NCBI GenBank assembly: GCA_012799545.1
Contig: JAAZLA010000055.1
Location: 1 to 6,927 of the forward strand
DNA from: Treponema sp.
GTDB lineage: Bacteria; Spirochaetota; Spirochaetia; Treponematales; Treponemataceae
Length of the DNA: 6,927 bases
Reading direction: 5' to 3'
The notes below the pieces were generated by a model, which was given only the letters and a program-made list of their open reading frames with translations, made no database searches and had not been told where the DNA came from. Shown here piece after piece: positions 1-4,994 of this stretch; within the stretch, counting starts at the first letter, position 1; each line of letters opens with the position of its first letter. The position numbers were made by a program, and so were the translations under genes.

Positions 1-320
1 CCAAAGGCTCCGTGTAAAACAGGAAAAACAACATCGCAGGGAATTGTTTGAGATGCTGTTTTAAATCCTCTGTCCCCGCCAAGACCTGGTGCAATAAAAA
101 CAGCCTCTTTGTTTTCTGAAATACGTAAAACAGCGTTTTTATCGTTTTGTATTCGAGTAATTTCAGAATTGTCTTGTAAAAACCATTGTCCTTTTTTTGT
201 AATAGCGATTAAGGACACTTCGTGTTTCTTGAGATCGATATTTCGTACAACCGAAGATGCTGACAAAAGAGAGATTTCGTGTTCGCTACTTTTTCCACCA
301 TATAAAATAACAATTTTCAT
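1..320 (-). CDS. ddl: D-alanine--D-alanine ligase, N-terminal part (3' end outside window)
   Basis: The enzyme joins two D-alanines with ATP in the cytoplasm to make the dipeptide that MurF adds to the peptidoglycan precursor. Only the first 106 residues are in the window; the gene continues past the left edge. Seen: a start MKIVILYGGKSSEHEISL, typical of Ddl, in which E13 of the SEHE segment matches the conserved substrate-binding glutamate, and near the edge VVFPVLHGAFG, the Ddl 'FPVLHG' signature. The full family length is usually 300-370 residues. The ATG at 318-320 lies 4 bases after the murE stop, with AAAAGGA inside the murE end as ribosome binding site, so the two genes are translationally linked in one operon. 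Residues 82-86 (GDRGF) are encoded by a copy of the dispersed GGGGACAGAG motif, in a loop that varies within the family. Identification is firm. Confidence 0.93.
   Translation of the reverse strand, partial: MKIVILYGGKSSEHEISLLSASSVVRNIDLKKHEVSLIAITKKGQWFLQDNSEITRIQNDKNAVLRISENKEAVFIAPGLGGDRGFKTASQTIPCDVVFPVLHGAF
63..77 (-). repeat. dispersed motif copy 1 (in ddl)
   Basis: The minus strand reads GGGGACAGAGGATTT, a full consensus copy. In the ddl frame it encodes GDRGF (residues 82-86). Confidence 0.9.
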
Positions 321-324
321 TATA

Positions 325-1974
325 TTATCCTTTTTTATAGCCCATTTCAGCTAAGGCAGAGATTGCTTCTTCGATTTCGTCATAAGGCATGATATGATCA
401 GCATAAATTATTGAGTTTTCATGCGCTTTTCCAAGCAATAATACGATATCGTTTTTACTTGCAAGAGAAAAAGCTTTTCGAATTGCTTTTTTTCTGTCGG
501 GAATTAAAAATAGGCTTGTAGAATCCGCTTTGCAATAAACCTCTGTCCCTCTTGAGACCGAAAAGTTATAAGGATTTTTGCAGCCTTCAGCTATCATGGT
601 TAAAATATCCATGGAGTTTTCCGTTCTAGGGTCCTCATCTGTTAAAATTACAATATCGCTGTATCGTGCTGCGATAGCTCCCTGTTCTGGCCTTTTTTTC
701 GTATCTCTATTTCCACCAGAACCAAACACTGAAATTATTTTTCCCTGTGCTCTGTCCCTAATGGGAGGAAAAATTGTGTTAAACGAAGACGGCGTATGTG
801 CATAATCTATAATAACTTCAAAATTTTGTCCCTTATCAACAGAACTCATGCGCCCTTTAACAGGAATCAATTTTTGGCATGTTTTTGCTACTTCTTCTAT
901 GGATTTCCCCATTATTTTCGATACCGTAATAATAGAAGCAAGGATGTTGTGCACATTGAAGGTACCGATTAAGTTTGTCTCTACCTCTACTGATTGTTTG
1001 GTTAAATTTTCATTCGTAAGAGTGAAGCTAAGTTGTTTTTCAGAAGAAATAATGTTAGAAGCGTAAAAAAAAGCTTTTGAATCAATATTTTGTTCTTTTA
1101 GAGGGACAGAGGATTTTTCAGAAAAGAAAAAACAAGCTTGTTTTGTGTCTTCTAAAAAAGAGAAGGCAACAGAATCATCAGCATTAATTACCCCAAATGT
1201 GGGGACAGAGGATTTAAGACCTAAGACTGTTTTTTCATGCGAGAAAAGATCTAAAGAGCGAAATAAGTTTGCTTTATCAAAGGCATATTGCTCTCTAGTG
1301 CCATGAAATTCTAAGTGTTCATGGGTTACATTAGTCACAATGCCAACATCATAGTGAATATCCCCACAACGGTTTGTTTTTTTGGACAAACCATGAGAAG
1401 AAGATTCGATAATTGCATATTCACAGTTATTTTCAAGCATTTTTGCAAGAGAATAATGGATAACAGGTGCTTCTGGAGTTGTAAGGTGCTCGGTATTATC
1501 AAAAGCTCTGTCCCCAAAAGAGGTTTGTACTGTCGATATAAAACCAGCTTTAGCTCCTAGTAATTGTATTAGTTGCCAAATGAGATATGTTGTCGTACTT
1601 TTTCCTTCTGTTCCAGTTACGCCGATAACTTTAAGCTTCGATGACGGGCTATCGTAAAAAGAATCAGCGATAGGACTCATGGCGTAACGTGAATCTTGCA
1701 CTTTTACCATCACAATATTTGCAGCATGGGTTTGGATTAAGGAAGAAGGGATTTCATCTTGATAAATTATAGCGACTGCTCCTTTTTTAATAGCTTCTTG
1801 TATAAATGTATTCCCATGGACAGTATTTCCTGGTAGTGCAAAAAATAAACTTCCTTTAGTTACGTTCCTAGAATCAAAAACCAGGTTTTGTATTAAAGGA
1901 TTTAGCGTAGGGGAAGAAATCTCGAGTATTTTTATTGAGCTCAATAGTGTATCTAAATTTTTTTCTCTATTCAT
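325..1974 (-). CDS. murE: UDP-MurNAc-tripeptide synthetase (MurE ligase)
   Basis: This cytoplasmic Mur ligase adds the third amino acid to UDP-MurNAc-L-Ala-D-Glu using ATP. Seen in the 549 residues: an N-terminal UDP-substrate domain (about 1-110; DSRNVTKGSLFFALPG at 34-49); the ATP loop GTEGKST at 121-127; LTTPEAP 164-170; ESSSHGL 190-196; the central-domain THEHLEFHGT 217-226; FNVHN 339-343; and the C-terminal domain with IDYAHTP 389-395, FGSGGNRDTKKRP 417-429 and GKAHE 515-519. The specificity motif is EDPR (447-450), not the DNPR of meso-diaminopimelate enzymes, so the amino acid added is uncertain; lysine or ornithine is possible. At 549 residues it is somewhat longer than the usual 480-510. 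Five copies of the GGGACAGAG motif lie in the gene, in surface-type segments (SSVP 255-258 and 288-291, GDRAF 154-158, RDRA 406-409, RGTEV 475-479). It is the first gene of the murE-ddl operon. Confidence 0.95.
   Translation of the reverse strand: MNREKNLDTLLSSIKILEISSPTLNPLIQNLVFDSRNVTKGSLFFALPGNTVHGNTFIQEAIKKGAVAIIYQDEIPSSLIQTHAANIVMVKVQDSRYAMSPIADSFYDSPSSKLKVIGVTGTEGKSTTTYLIWQLIQLLGAKAGFISTVQTSFGDRAFDNTEHLTTPEAPVIHYSLAKMLENNCEYAIIESSSHGLSKKTNRCGDIHYDVGIVTNVTHEHLEFHGTREQYAFDKANLFRSLDLFSHEKTVLGLKSSVPTFGVINADDSVAFSFLEDTKQACFFFSEKSSVPLKEQNIDSKAFFYASNIISSEKQLSFTLTNENLTKQSVEVETNLIGTFNVHNILASIITVSKIMGKSIEEVAKTCQKLIPVKGRMSSVDKGQNFEVIIDYAHTPSSFNTIFPPIRDRAQGKIISVFGSGGNRDTKKRPEQGAIAARYSDIVILTDEDPRTENSMDILTMIAEGCKNPYNFSVSRGTEVYCKADSTSLFLIPDRKKAIRKAFSLASKNDIVLLLGKAHENSIIYADHIMPYDEIEEAISALAEMGYKKG
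537..550 (-). repeat. dispersed motif copy 2 (in murE)
   Basis: The minus strand reads AGGGACAGAGGTTT, with first base A and tail GTTT. It encodes RGTEV in MurE (475-479). Confidence 0.8.
749..759 (-). repeat. dispersed motif copy 3 (in murE)
   Basis: The minus strand reads AGGGACAGAGC followed by ACA, so the core is intact but the tail diverges. It encodes RDRA in MurE (406-409). Confidence 0.65.
1102..1116 (+). repeat. dispersed motif copy 4 (in murE, antisense)
   Basis: The plus strand reads AGGGACAGAGGATTT. On the coding strand the complement encodes SSVP (MurE 288-291). Confidence 0.85.
1201..1215 (+). repeat. dispersed motif copy 5 (in murE, antisense)
   Basis: The plus strand reads GGGGACAGAGGATTT, a full consensus copy. 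The complement encodes SSVP (MurE 255-258). CCCC at 1191-1194 could pair with the GGGG at 1201-1204 across AAATGT, a weak local hairpin. Confidence 0.9.
1501..1515 (-). repeat. dispersed motif copy 6 (in murE)
   Basis: The minus strand reads GGGGACAGAGCTTTT, the CTTTT-tail class. It encodes GDRAF in MurE (154-158). Confidence 0.85.
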
Positions 1975-1986
1975 AGTGGTGGAATT

Positions 1987-1992
1987 AGTATA
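1987..1992 (-). promoter_or_regulatory. possible -10 element for murE-ddl
   Basis: On the minus strand this reads TATACT, a close match to TATAAT, 12 bases before the murE ATG (1972-1974). No convincing -35 is visible; the region upstream is an A/T homopolymer-like tract that could act as an UP-type element. No Shine-Dalgarno precedes the murE ATG (the leader reads ATTCCACCACT), and a start site here would leave only a few bases of leader, so the transcript could be nearly leaderless. The same GTTATACTAA decamer is used in the iorA promoter on the opposite strand. Confidence 0.4.
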
Positions 1993-2015
1993 ACGAAAAA
2001 AAAAAGAAAAAAAAA

Positions 2016-2026
2016 GGGGACAGAGG
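2016..2026 (+). repeat. dispersed motif copy 7 (intergenic, upstream of transposase)
   Basis: GGGGACAGAGG followed by AATT, between an A tract and a T tract, 60 bases before the transposase gene and 41 bases upstream of the murE start. It is the only copy in the murE-iorA intergenic DNA. Confidence 0.85.
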
Positions 2027-2034
2027 AATTTTTT

Positions 2035-2050
2035 TTAAATTAAAATTTAA
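2035..2050. repeat. AT-rich perfect inverted repeat upstream of the transposase gene
   Basis: TTAAATT (2035-2041), AA, AATTTAA (2044-2050) is a perfect 7-base inverted repeat, 36 bases before the transposase ATG and 8 bases after the intergenic GGGGACAGAGG copy. It is composed only of A and T, so chance in AT-rich intergenic DNA is a real possibility. It might be a foldback recognised by the transposase or a promoter-associated AT tract. Confidence 0.45.
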
Positions 2051-2086
2051 ACACAAAAAAGTCTTCACAAAAACCAATAATAAGGT

Positions 2087-2575
2087 ATGAGAAAAAGAAG
2101 AATATTAAAAGAAAACGCCATGTATCATGTTGGAGCTCGTATCAATAACAAAGAAATGTTGTTAAAATCAAACGAATTAAAAGCCTTGTTTTTAGCGGTC
2201 GTTAAGCGAGCAAAGAAAAAATATATTTTTCAGCTAACAAATTTTGTTGTAATGGAAAATCATATCCATATGATTATCAAGCCAGGAAAAAATCAAAACT
2301 TGTCTCGCATTATGCAATGGGTTTTAAGTGTTTTTGCTGTTATATGCAATAAAAAACTAGGTCGCTCTGGACATTTATGGGGAGAGCGATTTTTTTCGAA
2401 AATTATTTCTTCCTTGCAAGAGTACATTAAGATTTCAGATTATATCGACAATAACCCTATTAAAGCAGGTTTGGCTAGTGGCGAAAAAGTATGGAAGTTT
2501 TCCGGAAAATATCATCGGCTGGTAAAAAAATATAGTATTCTCGAAAACCCTGAAGCCTTAGCCTTGCTTTTCTAA
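2087..2575 (+). CDS. REP-associated tyrosine transposase (RAYT, IS200-like Y1 family)
   Basis: A 162-residue Y1-type single-strand DNA transposase or nuclease of the REP-associated kind. Seen: the N-terminal RKRRILKENAMYHV, matching the RAYT opening (basic segment then YHV); the metal-binding HUH pair HIH at 59-61 within MENHIHMII; the GHLWGERFFSK segment (95-105), equivalent to the RAYT G-LW--RF motif; and Y119 in DYIDNNPIKAGLA (118-130), the expected catalytic tyrosine. All catalytic features are present and the frame is open, so the gene looks intact. The start at 2087 has AAGG only one base upstream, which is too close for a good Shine-Dalgarno; a later ATG at 2120 would cut the conserved opening, so 2087 is preferred. 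RAYTs are usually single-copy, domesticated, and act on short dispersed palindromic repeats. No copy of the dispersed motif lies in the gene, but one lies 61 bases upstream. It sits between divergent murE and iorA. Confidence 0.9.
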   Translation: MRKRRILKENAMYHVGARINNKEMLLKSNELKALFLAVVKRAKKKYIFQLTNFVVMENHIHMIIKPGKNQNLSRIMQWVLSVFAVICNKKLGRSGHLWGERFFSKIISSLQEYIKISDYIDNNPIKAGLASGEKVWKFSGKYHRLVKKYSILENPEALALLF

Positions 2576-2640
2576 AACGCGCACCAGGGAAAACTTTCTA
2601 GAGCTAAAATCTACCCCGACTCATTTCTATATTATATCTC

Positions 2641-2669
2641 TTTACACCTCAGTTAAGTCTTGTTATACT
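2641..2669 (+). promoter_or_regulatory. sigma70-type promoter of iorA-iorB-paaK
   Basis: TTTACA (2641-2646, -35), a 17-base spacer, then an extended -10 TGTTATACT with the hexamer TATACT at 2664-2669. Transcription would start near 2676, giving a leader of about 19 bases before the iorA ATG at 2695. AGAGG at 2685-2689 is a good Shine-Dalgarno 5 bases from the ATG. No operator or riboswitch is visible, and the leader is too short for one. The 119-base gap after the transposase gene (2576-2694) holds nothing else that I can support, and no hairpin terminator for the transposase is evident. Confidence 0.75.
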
Positions 2670-2694
2670 AAACTTTATAATTAAAGAGGTAAAA

Positions 2695-4392
2695 ATGAAG
2701 GATATTGTTTTATTAGGTGATGAAGCTATAGCTCTGGGGGCGATTCATGCAGGTTTAAGCGCTGGATTCGGTTATCCAGGAACCCCATCAACAGAAATAT
2801 TAGAATTTTTAATAAAAAACAAAGAAAACGTGAGTAAATCTGATCAATTAGAAAGCTCTGTCCCCATAGCGCAGTGGTGTTCTAACGAAAAAACTGCGTA
2901 TGAGTCGGCTTTAGGTGCTTCTTTTGCTGGAAAAAGAAGCATTGTGACAATGAAGCATGTTGGTCTCAATGTTGCCGCTGATCCATTTATGAATTCTTCG
3001 CTGGTAGGTATTAACGGCGGTCTTGTTTTGATCGTTGCCGATGATCCTAGTATGCATTCAAGCCAAGGAGAGCAGGATTCCCGCTTTTTTGCTGATTTTG
3101 CGATGATACCTTGTTTTGAACCGGCAACTCAACAAGAAGCTTACGAGATGATGTTTGAAGCCTTTGAAATTTCTGAAAAAAACAAGGTGCCTGTAATGAT
3201 GCGTGTTGTTACCCGTCTTGCACACAGCCGCGCTGTGGTCAGGCCTTTCGATGCGCCGCTTCATGTAAAACAAGCTAATTTGTTGAAGGCTAATAAATTA
3301 GAATGGATGCTTTTACCTGCTTTAGCTCGAAAAAACTATGAAAAAATGATAGAAAAGCAAGAACTCTTTCAAAAGTGGTCCAATTCTAATAAATGGAATA
3401 CCTTGCAGATGAGCAAAAATAAGTCCGATTTTGCAATTATTACCAGCGGCTTAGGTAAAAACTATTACTTAGAAAACATAAAAGATTATGCTGAATATTT
3501 AAAAGCTCTGTCCCCATCTCAGGAACTACCTAGCCATCTTCATATCGCGACTCTTCCACTGCCTTTAGGAAAAATACAAGAACTTACTCAAAACGCTCAA
3601 ACGCTCCTTATTATAGAAGAAGGAATGCCTGTTATAGAAAAACAGTTAAAAGGCTTATTACCACAAAAAATTACAGTTTTAGGGAAGCTTTCAGGGCATC
3701 TTCCGCGGACAGGAGAACTCAATCCAGACTTTGTAAGAAAAGCTCTGTCCCTCGAAGAGAGAAAATCTATAACAAGCAATCCCGATATTGCCAAATTAAC
3801 TACAGATCTTCCTGGTCGCCCCCCACAATTATGTAGGGGATGTCCGCACGCTGATTCATATAGCTCCTTAAACAAGGCTGTTTCTGTTTTAAAAGAAAAG
3901 GCTGGGGATGATAATGTAGTGATTATGTCCGACATTGGTTGTTATGCCCTTGGTGCTCTGTCCCCCTACAACGCAATTGAATCAATTGTCTGCATGGGTG
4001 CCTCTCTTGGCATGGCGCGAGGTGCTGCGCAAGTCGGTGTAAAATATGCCTTTGGTGTAATAGGAGATTCCACGTTCTTGCATTCTGGCATACAAAATCT
4101 TGTCGATGCAGTATCTACAAAAACCCCGATGACAGCAATTATTTTGGATAATTCCATTGTAGCGATGACGGGTTGCCAAGAAACGATTGTTCCCTCAAAT
4201 AAACTCGAGTCTTTAGTTGTTGGTTTAGGTGTTGAACCTGAACATGTACGGGTTCTTTCTACTTTTCCAAATAAAATCGAAGAAAACACGAAGATTTTGC
4301 TTGAAGAAGCAGAATATCGAGGAGTATCTGTCATACTATTGGTAAGAGAATGTGTTGAATCGCTTCGAATTAAAAATAAAGCAAAGAAATAA
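2695..4392 (+). CDS. iorA: indolepyruvate ferredoxin oxidoreductase, alpha subunit (short form)
   Basis: The alpha subunit of the thiamine-diphosphate enzyme that oxidatively decarboxylates aryl-pyruvates (indolepyruvate, phenylpyruvate) with CoA to aryl-acetyl-CoA, passing electrons to ferredoxin. Seen in 565 residues: an N-terminal pyrimidine-binding domain with GYPGTPSTEI 26-35 and SNEKTAYE 63-70 (E65 the expected TPP-activating glutamate) and DDPSMHSSQ 116-124; a linker domain; and a C-terminal TPP/Mg domain with RPPQLCRGCPH 375-385, SDIGCYALGAL 412-422, GDSTFLHSG 457-465 and LDNSIVAMTGCQ 484-495. C380, C383, C416 and C553 are placed to hold one [4Fe-4S] near TPP. The protein stops about where family members usually continue into a two-cluster ferredoxin-like tail, which is absent. 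Four copies of the dispersed motif are in frame (SSVP 54-57, ALSP 271-274, ALSL 350-353, ALSP 421-424). First gene of the operon. Confidence 0.93.
   Translation: MKDIVLLGDEAIALGAIHAGLSAGFGYPGTPSTEILEFLIKNKENVSKSDQLESSVPIAQWCSNEKTAYESALGASFAGKRSIVTMKHVGLNVAADPFMNSSLVGINGGLVLIVADDPSMHSSQGEQDSRFFADFAMIPCFEPATQQEAYEMMFEAFEISEKNKVPVMMRVVTRLAHSRAVVRPFDAPLHVKQANLLKANKLEWMLLPALARKNYEKMIEKQELFQKWSNSNKWNTLQMSKNKSDFAIITSGLGKNYYLENIKDYAEYLKALSPSQELPSHLHIATLPLPLGKIQELTQNAQTLLIIEEGMPVIEKQLKGLLPQKITVLGKLSGHLPRTGELNPDFVRKALSLEERKSITSNPDIAKLTTDLPGRPPQLCRGCPHADSYSSLNKAVSVLKEKAGDDNVVIMSDIGCYALGALSPYNAIESIVCMGASLGMARGAAQVGVKYAFGVIGDSTFLHSGIQNLVDAVSTKTPMTAIILDNSIVAMTGCQETIVPSNKLESLVVGLGVEPEHVRVLSTFPNKIEENTKILLEEAEYRGVSVILLVRECVESLRIKNKAKK
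2854..2865 (-). repeat. dispersed motif copy 8 (in iorA, antisense)
   Basis: The plus strand reads AGCTCTGTCCCC, the complement of the CTTT-tail class. It encodes SSVP (IorA 54-57), just before the TPP glutamate segment. It is the nearest copy to the right of the transposase and is inverted relative to copy 7. Confidence 0.85.
3504..3515 (-). repeat. dispersed motif copy 9 (in iorA, antisense)
   Basis: The plus strand reads AGCTCTGTCCCC preceded by AAA (CTTTT-tail class). It encodes ALSP (IorA 271-274) in the linker domain. Confidence 0.85.
3741..3751 (-). repeat. dispersed motif copy 10 (in iorA, antisense)
   Basis: The plus strand reads AGCTCTGTCCC followed by T, preceded by AAA. It encodes ALSL (IorA 350-353). 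Confidence 0.8.
3955..3965 (-). repeat. dispersed motif copy 11 (in iorA, antisense)
   Basis: The plus strand reads GCTCTGTCCCC with a divergent tail (GGT upstream). It encodes ALSP (IorA 421-424), inside the conserved DIGCYALGA segment of the TPP domain. Confidence 0.75.
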
Positions 4393-4410
4393 CAATTTAT
4401 TTACCGTATA

Positions 4411-4416
4411 GAGGAG
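4411..4416 (+). promoter_or_regulatory. ribosome binding site of iorB
   Basis: GAGGAG, 5 bases before the iorB ATG at 4422, in the 29-base gap after the iorA stop. The strong site fixes the iorB start and there is no room for a separate promoter or terminator, which supports co-transcription. Confidence 0.75.
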
Positions 4417-4421
4417 ATAAT

Positions 4422-4994
4422 ATGAAATACGATATATTACTGGCTGGAGTTGGTGGACAAGGCGTCTTATCCATCGCAGCTATTATCGCCCAAGCCGCAA
4501 TGGCTGAGGGCTTACAAGTTCGTCAATCAGAAGTCCACGGCATGAGTCAACGTGGCGGAGGCGTGCAAGCACATTTACGCATTTCTGACAGCGAGATATA
4601 TAGCGATTTAATACCAAAAGGCGGGGCCGACATGATTTTGTCTATGGAACCTTTGGAAAGTTTGCGCTATTTAGAATTCCTCTGTCCCCAAGGAGTCTTG
4701 ATTACAAGCTCTGTCCCCTTTGAAAACATTACTAATTATCCAGATATTAGCGAATTACATAAAAAAATAAAGAAAATACCACATTCTGTTTTGGTGGACT
4801 CTAAATCAATAGCATCTGTGGCTGGAAATCTACGTTCAGAGAACATGGTCTTGGTTGGTGCCGCTTTAAATCACATACCCATACAAAAAAAGACAGTAGA
4901 AACAGCTGTTTGCAATCGTTTTGGGAGCAAAGATCCTCGGCTCGTTGATATTAATTGCACAGCTCTTGCAATGGGGACAGAGGTTTTAGCCTAA
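4422..4994 (+). CDS. iorB: indolepyruvate ferredoxin oxidoreductase, beta subunit
   Basis: The small partner of IorA (190 residues, the usual length), forming the gamma-type domain of 2-oxoacid:ferredoxin oxidoreductases that contributes to CoA binding and assembly. Seen: the N-terminal nucleotide-type turn GVGGQGV 9-15 followed by a helix, and the family hallmark SEVHGMSQRGGGVQAHLRI (36-54), then MEPLESLRY (75-83). It follows iorA by 29 bases with a strong GAGGAG site. Its stop TAA overlaps the paaK start (TAATG, sharing one A), so the three genes are translationally coupled. Three copies of the dispersed motif are in frame: LCP 87-89 and SSVP 96-99, only 28 bases apart, and GTEV 185-188 at the very C-terminus. 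The last copy also carries the paaK ribosome binding site. Identification is firm. Confidence 0.93.
   Translation: MKYDILLAGVGGQGVLSIAAIIAQAAMAEGLQVRQSEVHGMSQRGGGVQAHLRISDSEIYSDLIPKGGADMILSMEPLESLRYLEFLCPQGVLITSSVPFENITNYPDISELHKKIKKIPHSVLVDSKSIASVAGNLRSENMVLVGAALNHIPIQKKTVETAVCNRFGSKDPRLVDINCTALAMGTEVLA
4679..4689 (-). repeat. dispersed motif copy 12 (in iorB, antisense)
   Basis: The plus strand reads CCTCTGTCCCC preceded by AATT. It encodes LCP (IorB 87-89). Confidence 0.85.
4707..4718 (-). repeat. dispersed motif copy 13 (in iorB, antisense)
   Basis: The plus strand reads AGCTCTGTCCCC. It encodes SSVP (IorB 96-99). It starts 28 bases after the start of copy 12, in the same orientation, the closest pair in the window. 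Confidence 0.85.
4973..4987 (+). repeat. dispersed motif copy 14 (iorB end / paaK leader)
   Basis: GGGGACAGAGGTTTT encodes GTEV near the IorB C-terminus (185-188), and its AGAGG serves as the likely paaK Shine-Dalgarno. Confidence 0.85.
4978..4983 (+). promoter_or_regulatory. ribosome binding site of paaK, inside a dispersed-motif copy
   Basis: CAGAGG, with AGAGG as the Shine-Dalgarno, lies 10 bases before the paaK ATG (4994-4996). It is the end of the GGGGACAGAGG copy at 4973-4983, so this repeat copy encodes GTEV in iorB and appears to position ribosomes for paaK. This decides the paaK start at 4994 rather than the upstream in-frame ATG at 4955, which lies deep inside iorB. Confidence 0.6.

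Noticed and set aside
819..833. TTTTGTCCCTT in murE as a degenerate motif copy
   Set aside because: Only the GGGACA part matches; the AGAG half is missing.
2498..2509. Perfect palindrome TTTTCCGGAAAA
   Set aside because: It lies within the transposase coding sequence, has no T run after it and no second copy in the window; probably chance.
3705..3717. GCGGACAGGAGAA in iorA as a motif copy
   Set aside because: Several core mismatches; it encodes an ordinary RTGE segment.
3966..4334. Long minus-strand open frame opposite iorA
   Set aside because: It is a shadow frame of the strongly supported iorA TPP domain, with no recognisable motifs or ribosome binding site.
4955..4993. Upstream in-frame extension of paaK starting at 4955
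   Set aside because: It would overlap iorB by 40 bases and adds 13 residues with no PaaK similarity; the 4994 start has a Shine-Dalgarno and gives the family-typical N-terminus.
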